Of a stretch of 18,612 bases of DNA, positions 7,844 through 14,739 are shown in pieces; the stretch's first letter is position 1, and every line of letters begins with the position of its first letter. The position numbers were made by a program, and so were the translations under genes. Under the pieces are notes generated by a model. That model saw nothing but the letters and a program-made list of their open reading frames with translations, did no database searches and was not told the DNA's origin. Source of the stretch: Leptospirillum sp. (GTDB lineage Bacteria; Nitrospirota; Leptospirillia; Leptospirillales; Leptospirillaceae); the NCBI GenBank assembly GCA_027346125.1, contig DAIEST010000116.1, positions 1 to 18,612 of the forward strand, given 5' to 3'.

Positions 7844-9436
7844 ATGTCGGAAAAGGACCAGCAATTCTTGAAGGTGTTGACGATGGCTCCGGAAGGGGCG
7901 GGAGAAGAGAAGTCGGGGTGCGAGGAGTCCAGTTGCGGGAGTTCCCAGGGGCCGGCGGATATGGATCCGGCCGTCTGGGAGAAGGTGAAGAACCATCCCT
8001 GCTACAGCGTGGAAGCGCATAACTTCTATGCCCGGATGCACGTGGCGGTCGCGCCGGCCTGCAATATCCAGTGCCACTATTGCAACCGGAAGTACGACTG
8101 TTCGAACGAATCCCGGCCGGGCGTGGTGAGCGAACGGCTCACTCCGGAGATGGCGGCCAAGAAAGTCCTGGCGGTGGCGTCCGAGATCCCGCAGATGACG
8201 GTGTTGGGGATCGCGGGCCCGGGAGATTCCCTGGCCAACCCGGACAAGACGTTCAAAACCTTCGAACTGATCCAGAAGTCGGCTCCGGATATCAAGCTGT
8301 GCCTGTCGACCAACGGACTGGCGCTTCCCGACTGGGTCGACCGGATCCAGGACTACAACGTCGATCATGTGACGGTCACGATCAATATGGTCGATCCGGA
8401 AGTGGGCGAGAAGATCTATCCCTGGATTTTCTACAACAAGAAGCGATGGAAGGGTCAGGACGCGGCGAAAATCCTGTCCGAAAGACAGCTTCTGGGACTC
8501 GAAATGCTCAAGGCGAAAGGGATCCTGGTCAAGGTGAACTCGGTCATGATCCCGGGGGTCAACGACGACCATCTGGTCGCGGTGAACCGGGAGGTCAAGA
8601 AGAGGGGGGCCTTCCTGCACAACATCATGCCGCTGATCTCCGAGCCGGAACATGGCACCTACTATGGTCTGAACGGCCAGCGCGGCCCGACGCCCCAGGA
8701 ACTGAAAGCCCTGCAGGACAAGTGCGAAGAAGGCGAGATGAACATGATGCGCCATTGTCGCCAGTGCCGGGCGGACGCGGTGGGTCTTCTGGGCGAGGAT
8801 CGGAGCGAAGAGTTCACCACCGAGCGGATCGAGTCGATCGACATCAAGGATGTGGCGTACAACCTGGAAGCGCGCCAGAACTACCAGAAAGAGGTCGAAG
8901 CCAGGCGCGAGATGGATCGCCGGATGAACGAGATCGTAAAGGGAGAGCTGTCCCGCCTCGGGAACCGTGAGCTTCCCGCCGACGCGGCGACGCTTCTGGT
9001 GGGGGTGGCGACCCAGGGGGGCGGCGAGATCAACCAGCATTTCGGACATGCCCGGGAATTCCAGGTCTATGAACTCACCCGGTCCGGATCCAAATTCGTC
9101 GGCCATCGCCGGGTGGATCTCTACTGCGAGGGCGGGTATGGGGAAGAGGATTCCCTGGAGCGGACCGTCGAAGCCCTGGCGGATTGCGTGGCGGTTTTTG
9201 TCGCCAAGGTCGGAGGCTGTCCCAAGAAGACGCTTCAGGATGCGGGCATCGAACCGGTGGACCGGTTCGCATTCCAGCCGATCGAGCATTCCCTGCTCTC
9301 CTACTACAAGGAGTATGTCGAAGGAGTCCGGATGGGAACGGTCGAGCCGAAGAGAGCGAAAGGGGTCGGCCGGATCCGTTCGGGTGCCCTGACGTCGGCT
9401 TCGGCGGGCGGCGGGTGTTCGGTGGAGAAGGACTGA
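7844..9436 (+). CDS. nifB: FeMo-cofactor biosynthesis radical SAM enzyme NifB
   Basis: Makes NifB-co, the carbide-containing 8Fe core of FeMo-co, using S-adenosylmethionine. The product is 530 aa. The radical SAM cluster motif is C73, C77, C80 (PACNIQCHYC). Further ligands for accessory [4Fe-4S] clusters are C53 (HPCYS) and C294, C305, C308 (CEEGE through RHCRQC). IAGPGDSLANPDKTF is a NifB signature. From about residue 383 a NifX-like domain follows (VGVATQGGGEINQHFGHARE), so this is the long two-domain form found in Azotobacter-like clusters. The N-terminal 40 residues hold two extra cysteines and look poorly conserved. The stop is 4 bp before fdxN. Confidence 0.97.
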   Translation: MSEKDQQFLKVLTMAPEGAGEEKSGCEESSCGSSQGPADMDPAVWEKVKNHPCYSVEAHNFYARMHVAVAPACNIQCHYCNRKYDCSNESRPGVVSERLTPEMAAKKVLAVASEIPQMTVLGIAGPGDSLANPDKTFKTFELIQKSAPDIKLCLSTNGLALPDWVDRIQDYNVDHVTVTINMVDPEVGEKIYPWIFYNKKRWKGQDAAKILSERQLLGLEMLKAKGILVKVNSVMIPGVNDDHLVAVNREVKKRGAFLHNIMPLISEPEHGTYYGLNGQRGPTPQELKALQDKCEEGEMNMMRHCRQCRADAVGLLGEDRSEEFTTERIESIDIKDVAYNLEARQNYQKEVEARREMDRRMNEIVKGELSRLGNRELPADAATLLVGVATQGGGEINQHFGHAREFQVYELTRSGSKFVGHRRVDLYCEGGYGEEDSLERTVEALADCVAVFVAKVGGCPKKTLQDAGIEPVDRFAFQPIEHSLLSYYKEYVEGVRMGTVEPKRAKGVGRIRSGALTSASAGGGCSVEKD

Positions 9437-9440
9437 CGCC

Positions 9441-9698
9441 ATGGCCTATACGATCGCGACAGACAACTGCACGGGGTGTTCGGCCTGTGAGCCGGAATGT
9501 CCGAACGCCGCCATCAGCGAAACGCCGGACGGGCTGTTCCAGATCGATCCGGACCTGTGTACGGAGTGCCTGGGCTTCTTCGATGAAGCCCAGTGTGCGG
9601 CGGTATGCCCCATCGAAGAAACCTGCATCAAGGATCCCGAGTGGGTGGAGACCGGGCAGGAACTTCTGGACAAGAAACGAAGAATTCACGGGGAATAA
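9441..9698 (+). CDS. fdxN: 2[4Fe-4S] ferredoxin, FdxN type
   Basis: 85-aa dicluster ferredoxin. First set C10-X2-C13-X2-C16-X3-C20, with Pro after C20; second set C40-X2-C43-X8-C52-X3-C56, with the longer X8 spacing typical of FdxN-like ferredoxins. Starts 4 bp after nifB, so the two are very likely translated together. FdxN next to nifB is known to support NifB-co synthesis, probably as electron donor to NifB. C62 is an additional cysteine outside the cluster motifs. Confidence 0.93.
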   Translation: MAYTIATDNCTGCSACEPECPNAAISETPDGLFQIDPDLCTECLGFFDEAQCAAVCPIEETCIKDPEWVETGQELLDKKRRIHGE

Positions 9699-9725
9699 CC
9701 CGATCAACCCGAATAAGGAGGGGGA

Positions 9726-10133
9726 ATGGACATCAAGGTGACAGACCGGGCCGCGGCTTTTCTCAGACGCATGATCCTGTTCAACGGGGGAAGCCCCGGA
9801 AAGACCGGGCTCCGGCTTTTTGTCAAGGAAGGGGGCTGTTCGGGCCTTTCCTACGATTTCGCTTTGTCGGACACCCCCCTCGAAGGAGACGAAGTCGTCC
9901 GGGGGAAAGAATTCCTCCTGTTCGTTCCGGAGTCGAGCATGGTCTACCTGAAGGGGATCGAGATCGATTCCGTCGACAATCTGATGCAGACGGGACTCGT
10001 GTTCAACAATCCGAATGCGTCGGGCCAGTGCGGCTGCGGAACATCGTTCAACGTCCCCGGAGGTCCCGGGGGGACTCCGGGCGGATGCAGCAAGCCAGGC
10101 GGACCCGGCGGCGAAGGATCCCATGGTCATTGA
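9726..10133 (+). CDS. IscA/HesB-family A-type Fe-S carrier (nif-linked)
   Basis: 135-aa A-type carrier protein that accepts Fe-S clusters and hands them to apo-proteins. The family cysteines are all visible: C38 (EGGCSGLSY) and C102 and C104 (SGQCGCGTSF). The site AAGGAGGGG precedes the ATG. After the CGCG motif comes an unusual tail of about 26 residues rich in Gly and Pro with an extra C121 and ending in GSHGH; normal IscA proteins stop near the CGCG motif. The tail overlaps the start of the next gene by 11 bp. No nifU is present in the window, so this carrier may take part of that role. Confidence 0.9.
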   Translation: MDIKVTDRAAAFLRRMILFNGGSPGKTGLRLFVKEGGCSGLSYDFALSDTPLEGDEVVRGKEFLLFVPESSMVYLKGIEIDSVDNLMQTGLVFNNPNASGQCGCGTSFNVPGGPGGTPGGCSKPGGPGGEGSHGH

Positions 10134-10641
10134 ACGGCCCGGGACCGATTTCCTGGACCGGCTCTACTACGGGGGAACGCTTCCCGTCGAGGCCGAGAGA
10201 CTGCTCCATGAGGCGGCCTTGTCCTATTCCGACACGGACCGGGCCCAGCGATATCTCATGGAGGCATTTGTCCGGTTTCCCGGCCATGTTCCGGTCTATA
10301 TCGCCTGTTACAAGTTCTATTTCTACAAGGGGAATCTCCCGGAAGCGCTCCGGTATGCCGGGCTGTGCCGGGACTATATGGCCAGAAAGCTCGGTTTTCC
10401 GGAGGACTTCGGGGCCGTCACGCCGGCCCACGCGGATTTCGAGGATTACAAGAGCGATCCCCGCTTCTATCTGTTCACGCTGAAAGCGATCGGATACATC
10501 TCGATCCGGCTGGGACAGTTCGGGGAAGGCGCCCGTTATGTCCGGAAGGTCCGCGAACTCGACCCGCTGGACCGGATGGGAGGGTCCATTCTCGAAGGGC
10601 TTCTGGAAAAGGCCATCAGGGGAGAGAGCGATGACGATTGA
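10123..10641 (+). CDS. TPR-like helical protein, nif-associated
   Basis: 172-aa protein of unknown function. The chosen ATG at 10123 overlaps the previous stop by 11 bp and follows a GAAGGA stretch. The body is predicted helical, with tetratricopeptide-like pairs such as YLMEAFVRFPGHVPVYIACY with KFYFYKGNLPEALRYAG, and later YISIRLGQFGEGARYVRKV with LDPLDRMG. It is rich in Tyr and Phe. No signal peptide or cofactor motif is seen. It overlaps the downstream Fe-S LRV gene by 11 bp, so the two are probably translated together and may work as a pair. A scaffold or chaperone role in nitrogenase assembly is inference from context. Confidence 0.8.
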   Translation: MVIERPGTDFLDRLYYGGTLPVEAERLLHEAALSYSDTDRAQRYLMEAFVRFPGHVPVYIACYKFYFYKGNLPEALRYAGLCRDYMARKLGFPEDFGAVTPAHADFEDYKSDPRFYLFTLKAIGYISIRLGQFGEGARYVRKVRELDPLDRMGGSILEGLLEKAIRGESDDD

Positions 10642-11374
10642 GAGTGAAGAGAGCGCGGTCTGCCGATCCTGTTCGCTCGCAAAACGTAAAGAGTTGCTGG
10701 GGTGCCGTCCGGGATGGTCCTGCGTGAAAGGGCTGTATGCCCGCCACATCGACCGGTTTTTTTCTCTCCATCCGGAGTTGGCTCCCCTGTTTCGGGAAGA
10801 TCCCTATTTCGAGGTGCGGGCGATCGTGGCCCGGCATCTTCCGGAGTTTCTTCTGGCCGACATGCTGAACGATCCCGACGAGACGGTCCGGATCCATGTC
10901 GCACTCCATGTGGATCCCAGTCGTCTTCCGGCCCTGATGGGAGATCCGGATCGGGAAGTGAGGATCCGGGTGGCCCTCCGGATTCCGGAGGAATTCCTCT
11001 GGAAGATGGCGGAAGACCCCGATTATGGGGTTCGAAAGGAAGTGGCGGCGCGCATTCCCGTCAACCGCCTCGCCCTGTTCATGGAGGATCCGGATCCGGG
11101 AGTCCGGCGCCAGGTGGCAGTCCGGATCGGACGCCCATGGCTTTTGTGTCTGGCAGGGGATCCGGATGGCGATGTCCGCCTTGCCGTCTTGCCCCGCCTG
11201 ACTCCGGCGGAGTTGATGAAGCGTGTCCGCGACCCCGATCTCAGGGTGCGGGCGTGGATTGCCGTCAATGGTCCGCTGGAAGGGGCCCGGACTCTTTTGT
11301 CAGATCCGGACCCGGTCGTCGGTGAAGCGGCACGGGAGCGGTTGTACGGTTCTGGTCATCTGAGGGCTGTCTGA
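10631..11374 (+). CDS. [4Fe-4S] leucine-rich repeat variant (LRV) protein
   Basis: 247-aa two-part protein. The N-terminus holds four cysteines, C11-X2-C14-X10-C25-X5-C31, the spacing expected of the small [4Fe-4S] domain of the Azotobacter vinelandii LRV protein. From residue 57 on there are eight DPx units spaced exactly 24 residues apart (57, 81, 105, 129, 153, 177, 201, 225), each of the form DPDxxVRxxVAxRIP; this is the LRV repeat, which forms a helical solenoid. Such genes occur next to nifB and ferredoxin genes, but the function is unknown; protein-protein docking with redox or iron sensing is a reasonable guess. ATG at 10631 lies inside the end of the TPR-like gene. The Rieske gene follows after 16 bp. 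Confidence 0.88.
   Translation: MTIESEESAVCRSCSLAKRKELLGCRPGWSCVKGLYARHIDRFFSLHPELAPLFREDPYFEVRAIVARHLPEFLLADMLNDPDETVRIHVALHVDPSRLPALMGDPDREVRIRVALRIPEEFLWKMAEDPDYGVRKEVAARIPVNRLALFMEDPDPGVRRQVAVRIGRPWLLCLAGDPDGDVRLAVLPRLTPAELMKRVRDPDLRVRAWIAVNGPLEGARTLLSDPDPVVGEAARERLYGSGHLRAV
10799..11371 (+). repeat. 72-bp coding repeat (24-residue LRV units)
   Basis: Eight consecutive units begin with a GATCC-type Asp-Pro codon pair every 72 bp (10799, 10871, 10943 and so on). The repeat is in protein-coding sequence, and the copies have diverged at the DNA level, so it is an old protein repeat and not a recent tandem duplication. The last unit is incomplete. Confidence 0.85.
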
Positions 11375-11380
11375 TGAGGT

Positions 11381-11385
11381 GGAGG
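11381..11385 (+). promoter_or_regulatory. Shine-Dalgarno deciding the Rieske gene start
   Basis: GGAGG five bases before the ATG at 11391. It favours that start over the in-frame GTG at 11379. Confidence 0.6.
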
Positions 11386-11390
11386 TGGAA

Positions 11391-11729
11391 ATGTCAGGAG
11401 AAGGAAAAGAGTCGGTCGGACGATTCCCGCTGGTGGATTTCCCTGCCGGACAGGCCAGGGTCGTCAAGGTCGGAAAACGTTCGGTTCTGGTGGTCCTGGA
11501 AGGGGAAACCGTAACGGCGGTTTCGAACCGGTGCCCTCACCAGGAGACGCCGTTCGGTGTTTCGGCCCACGAAAGGGGATTCGATGACCGGGGTCGTCTG
11601 GTCTGCCCTCTCCACAACTGGGTCTTCGATCTGGAAAGCGGAATGGCGGCGGGACATCCCGGGGTTTGTCTGAGACGTTATCGTGCCGCGGTTTCCGGAA
11701 ACGAACTGGAAATCGATATCTCCGGATGA
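11391..11729 (+). CDS. Rieske [2Fe-2S] ferredoxin-like protein
   Basis: 112-aa single-domain Rieske protein. Ligands are C48 and H50 (NRCPHQE) and C72 and H75 (LVCPLHNWVFD), a CXH-X21-CXXH pattern as in NirD and dioxygenase ferredoxins. The text GxxxxxRGRLVCPLHNWxFDLxSG is the family core. No membrane anchor or signal is seen, so it should be a soluble cytoplasmic electron carrier. Its position between the LRV protein and NifS suggests redox supply for Fe-S assembly or oxygen defence of nitrogenase, but no partner oxygenase or nitrite reductase is nearby. Confidence 0.9.
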   Translation: MSGEGKESVGRFPLVDFPAGQARVVKVGKRSVLVVLEGETVTAVSNRCPHQETPFGVSAHERGFDDRGRLVCPLHNWVFDLESGMAAGHPGVCLRRYRAAVSGNELEIDISG

Positions 11730-11757
11730 TCGTGCGGTCCGGCAGGAGGGAAGCGAA

Positions 11758-12948
11758 ATGGCAAGCGACGGGATCGTCTACCTGGATCACAATGCGACGA
11801 CCCCTTTGTCGCCCCGGGCCCTCGCGGCGATGATGCCCTTCCTCTCCGGAGGGTTTGCCAATCCGTCGAGCCCGTCTCCGGAAGGAGAGGATTCGCGCCG
11901 GGCGGTTTCCGAATCCCGTGAGAAGATGGCCGCCTTCCTGGGATGCCGTCCGCCCGAGATCGTGTTCACGGGGGGAGGAACGGAAGGCAATGTCACGGCC
12001 ATTCTCTCGGCGCTGGCCCTTTCGGGTGACCGTCGGGAGATTCTTTCCACGCCGGTGGAGCACCCTTCCGTCATGCAGTTGCTGGACCGTCTGGGCCGGC
12101 AAGGGTACCGGGTCCGGTTTTTCCCGGTGGACGGGGACGGATGCGTGGACAGTCGGGATCTGTCCGGGATGGCAGGTTCCGATACCGCCCTGATTGTCAT
12201 GATGTGGGCGAACAACGAGACCGGAGTGCTGTTCCCCGTGGAGGAAGCGGCGGCGGTCGGACGCTCCGTCGGAGCCCGTGTCCATTCCGACGCGGTGGCG
12301 GCGGCCGGAAAGGTTCCCATCGATCTTGCGACGGTCGGGGTCGATACCCTCTCCCTCTCTGGACACAAGATCTACGGCCCCAAGGGAACGGGAGCCCTGT
12401 TCGTCCGGAAGGGGACTCCGTTCGAGCCGCTGTTCCCGGGCTCGCAGGAGCGCAAAAGACGTTCGGGTACGGAGAATGTTCCCGGCATTGCAGGGATGGG
12501 GGAGGCGGCGGAGGAGTCCCGGTCGTTCCTGTCCTCGGGATCGGTCCGGGAGACCGGAACGCTTCGGGATCGGCTCGAGCGATCCGTTCTGGAACTCTTT
12601 CCCGGCGCATTCCTGAACGGAAAGAATTCGGACGGTTCACGTGTCCCCCATGTGACGAACATCGGATTTTCGGGGATGTCCGGGGAGAAGCTCCTTCACC
12701 GGCTGGTTTCGGCGGGGATCCGGGCATCGACCGGTTCGGCCTGTTCGACCGGTTCCATGGAACCCTCCCATGTTCTCCTGTCCATGGGGCTTTCGCGGGA
12801 GGAAGCCCTTTCCTCTCTCAGGTTTTCCCTGGGGAGGCAGACAACACCCGGACAGATCGCCCGGACGATCGATGCGCTTGTCCGGGCCGGCAGGGATCTG
12901 GGACTGGTGGCGGAAGGGGCGGCTCCAGGGAAGGGAGGTGCACGGTGA
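11758..12948 (+). CDS. nifS: Cysteine desulfurase NifS
   Basis: PLP enzyme that takes sulfur from cysteine for nitrogenase Fe-S clusters. The ATG at 11758 follows AGGAGGG (11744-11750) and gives 396 aa, the usual length. The start YLDHNATTPL is the classic NifS/IscS N-terminus. The PLP lysine is K204 in SLSGHKIYGPKG, H102 (PVEHPS) stacks on PLP, and the persulfide cysteine is C329 in STGSACSTG. RRSGTENVPGI is also conserved. nifS is usually next to nifU; here there is none, and the next gene is a DegT-like protein whose GTG overlaps the nifS TGA by 4 bp. Family assignment is firm; NifS instead of IscS rests on the nif context. Confidence 0.93.
   Translation: MASDGIVYLDHNATTPLSPRALAAMMPFLSGGFANPSSPSPEGEDSRRAVSESREKMAAFLGCRPPEIVFTGGGTEGNVTAILSALALSGDRREILSTPVEHPSVMQLLDRLGRQGYRVRFFPVDGDGCVDSRDLSGMAGSDTALIVMMWANNETGVLFPVEEAAAVGRSVGARVHSDAVAAAGKVPIDLATVGVDTLSLSGHKIYGPKGTGALFVRKGTPFEPLFPGSQERKRRSGTENVPGIAGMGEAAEESRSFLSSGSVRETGTLRDRLERSVLELFPGAFLNGKNSDGSRVPHVTNIGFSGMSGEKLLHRLVSAGIRASTGSACSTGSMEPSHVLLSMGLSREEALSSLRFSLGRQTTPGQIARTIDALVRAGRDLGLVAEGAAPGKGGAR
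12933..12938 (+). promoter_or_regulatory. Shine-Dalgarno deciding the GTG start of the DegT-like gene
   Basis: GGGAGG six bases before the GTG at 12945, inside the last codons of nifS. It supports a GTGA coupled start instead of a far upstream start within nifS. Confidence 0.65.
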
Positions 12949-14129
12949 ATATCCCTGGCTGTGAGCCGGATCGGACTGCCCCGGTCGTTCCGATCGTCAT
13001 GGATCGGCCCCGCTGGGGGGAAGAGGACCGGACGTTTTTTTCCGAACGGATGGATCTGTTCGCATCGGGGAGATCCCCCTCTCCGGTCGACGAACTCGAA
13101 TCCCGCATCGGCGCCCTGTTCGGGAGAACGCGCGTTTTGTCCGCTTCGAGCGCGACGATCGCGCTTCTGATCGCATTGAAAGGGCTCGGGATCGGTCCGG
13201 GGGACGAGGTGATCGTCTCTCCTTTTTCCTGGTACCAGGTTGCCAGGGCGATCGCGCTGGCGGGCGCACGGACCGTGTTCGCCGACATCGATTTCTGGAG
13301 TTTCACGCTGGATCCCGAAAAGGCCGGTCGACTCGTCAATGCCCGGACGCGGGCCATCGTGGCGGGAAACGCCCTGGGCCATCCGGCCGACTGGAACCGT
13401 CTTGGCGAACTGGCTCGCCGGCACGGTCTGATCCTGATCGAGGATGCCACCGAATCTTTCCTGTGCGAATACGGCGGGAAGACCACCGGGACACTGGGAG
13501 ATCTCTCGTTGTTCCAGTTCGGCTCCCCCCATCCCAACCGGGGAGAGTCGGCCGGATTCCTGCTTTCCGACCGGGAAGACTGGTACCAGAACTTCCGCTA
13601 TCTCAGGAACCGGACGCTTTCCGAGCGATTCTCCGGCGTGGCGACGCTCCATCCGTCGATGGAGGCACAGATCTCTCCGGCAACGGCGATCCTCTGCCTG
13701 ATGTCGCTGGGAGTCCTGCCCCACGAACTGAAACGAAGGGCCTTCATCCTTCGGGAATATCAGACGCGGATGCGCTCGTTCGAAGGGGTCAAGGATCTGT
13801 ACCGCTCTCCCGAGGTCGGGATGCTGAACAGTTTCCTGTATATGGTTCATCTGGGGACCAGGTTCTCCCGGTCGAGCCGGGACGCCATCCTGAATGATCT
13901 TCGTCAGGAGGGGATCGAGGGCGTTCCCTACTGCCAGCCCCTCTATCTTGAACGGTTCTATATCGAGGCGGGGTACAGGAAAGGTCTGGCCCCGATCGCG
14001 GAAAAGCTGGCCGACCGGGCGATCGCGCTTCCGTTCCATCCGGCCCTCACGGCCGAAGAGATCGATCGGATCGTGAGCGTATTGAAGGATGCTTCCCTCA
14101 ATGTCGGGGCGGGAGCGTCGATCTACTAG
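12945..14129 (+). CDS. DegT/DnrJ/EryC1/StrS-family protein, His at the PLP-lysine site
   Basis: 394-aa protein of the AHBA-synthase fold, normally PLP aminotransferases or dehydratases acting on nucleotide sugars. The GTG at 12945 overlaps the nifS stop and has a good ribosome site; the frame stays open upstream only as a shadow of nifS. Seen are SASSATIALLIALKGLGIGPGDEVIV (residues 67-91, split motif), the SWYQVARAIALAGA segment, and LIEDATES with the PLP-nitrogen aspartate D167. Where the family has FxxxK then GEGG, this protein has FGSPHPNRGES, placing H196 at the lysine position. His here is known in ColD and E1, PLP or PMP dehydratases that remove a sugar 3-hydroxyl. Either that chemistry or a non-catalytic role is possible. 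No sugar-pathway gene is nearby, and its link to nitrogen fixation is not known. Confidence 0.85.
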   Translation: MNIPGCEPDRTAPVVPIVMDRPRWGEEDRTFFSERMDLFASGRSPSPVDELESRIGALFGRTRVLSASSATIALLIALKGLGIGPGDEVIVSPFSWYQVARAIALAGARTVFADIDFWSFTLDPEKAGRLVNARTRAIVAGNALGHPADWNRLGELARRHGLILIEDATESFLCEYGGKTTGTLGDLSLFQFGSPHPNRGESAGFLLSDREDWYQNFRYLRNRTLSERFSGVATLHPSMEAQISPATAILCLMSLGVLPHELKRRAFILREYQTRMRSFEGVKDLYRSPEVGMLNSFLYMVHLGTRFSRSSRDAILNDLRQEGIEGVPYCQPLYLERFYIEAGYRKGLAPIAEKLADRAIALPFHPALTAEEIDRIVSVLKDASLNVGAGASIY

Positions 14130-14157
14130 TCGTAAGGATGGTTCTGCTGCTGACAGT

Positions 14158-14177
14158 TTCCCCGAAGAAACGGGGAA
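14158..14177 (+). other. RNA hairpin upstream of the small gene at 14199
   Basis: TTCCCCG (14158-14164) pairs with CGGGGAA (14171-14177) around an AAGAAA loop: a 7-bp perfect stem in the 69-bp gap after the DegT-like gene. There is no T-run after it, so it is more likely an RNA-processing or stability element than a terminator. Confidence 0.55.
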
Positions 14178-14198
14178 TCGCGATAAGGAGTGTCTCAG

Positions 14199-14459
14199 AT
14201 GGAAAAGGTGCCGGGGTCGGGAAACAAAGCGATCATCCATGTCCAGTTCCGCCCGGACGGTACGGTGATCGGGATCGGAGAGAATCCGGAAGGGATCTTT
14301 CCGCAGGACTGGTTCAACTTCCTCTCCCGCAACACGGTCAACAGCTACACCGCGTCCACCGGAGGGAGGGGGTATTTTGTCCTCGACCCGGTCTTCCTTG
14401 AGTCGCTCAGGGAACAGGCAGAGGTCTTGAGAAAGGGGGAACCGGATGAGATCCAGTGA
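14199..14459 (+). CDS. Small conserved-looking protein of unknown function
   Basis: 86 aa, family not recognised. ATG at 14199 follows AAGGAG (14185-14190) with 8-bp spacing; a GTG at 14190 is in frame but overlaps that site. The first half looks like a beta hairpin (AIIHVQFRPDGTVIGIGENP), followed by a tryptophan-containing helix (PQDWFNFLSRNT), a glycine stretch (STGGRGYFVLDP) and a C-terminal helix. No cysteines or signal peptide. The gene lies directly before nifZ and overlaps it by 14 bp, with matching codon style, so it is very likely expressed and nif-related. Confidence 0.8.
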   Translation: MEKVPGSGNKAIIHVQFRPDGTVIGIGENPEGIFPQDWFNFLSRNTVNSYTASTGGRGYFVLDPVFLESLREQAEVLRKGEPDEIQ

Positions 14460-14739
14460 TGTCGTCGAACTCGAGGATGGACCGATGTTCGAGTTCGGGC
14501 AGAAAGTGCGGCTCAAAAAAACGATTCGCAACGATGGAACCTTTCCCTTGAAAGATGTGGGAGATATTTTGGCCACGAAGGGGGAAATCGGCTATATCGC
14601 CCATATCGGGACCTTTCTTCAGCAGTTCTATATCTATGGCGTCTATGTGGCGGACCGGGGGATTACGATCGGGTGCAAATCCCGGGAGATCGAGCTTCTC
14701 GATGAAGAGTCCCGGCTGGCAAGCGAGGAGGGTCTGTAA
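14446..14739 (+). CDS. nifZ: NifZ-family protein, first copy
   Basis: 97 aa. NifZ is needed for full formation of the second P-cluster of the MoFe protein in Azotobacter. The family pattern is clear from residue 15: FEFGQKV, then IRNDGTFP, ATKGEIGYIAHIGTFLQQ, YGVYV and IGCKSREIELL. The ATG lies 14 bp inside the previous gene, with a GGGGGA stretch before it. The stop overlaps the ATG of a second NifZ-type gene (TAATG). Confidence 0.92.
   Translation: MRSSDVVELEDGPMFEFGQKVRLKKTIRNDGTFPLKDVGDILATKGEIGYIAHIGTFLQQFYIYGVYVADRGITIGCKSREIELLDEESRLASEEGL

Noticed and set aside
9441..9698. Possible assignment of the small ferredoxin as FdxB.
   Set aside because: The X8 spacing in its second cluster and its place after nifB fit FdxN; the real FdxB-type protein is at 16809.
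12141..12944. Upstream extension of the DegT-like frame far into nifS.
   Set aside because: The extension is rich in Gly/Arg/Pro with no domain, and a good ribosome site with GTG at 12945 gives a normal-length family member.
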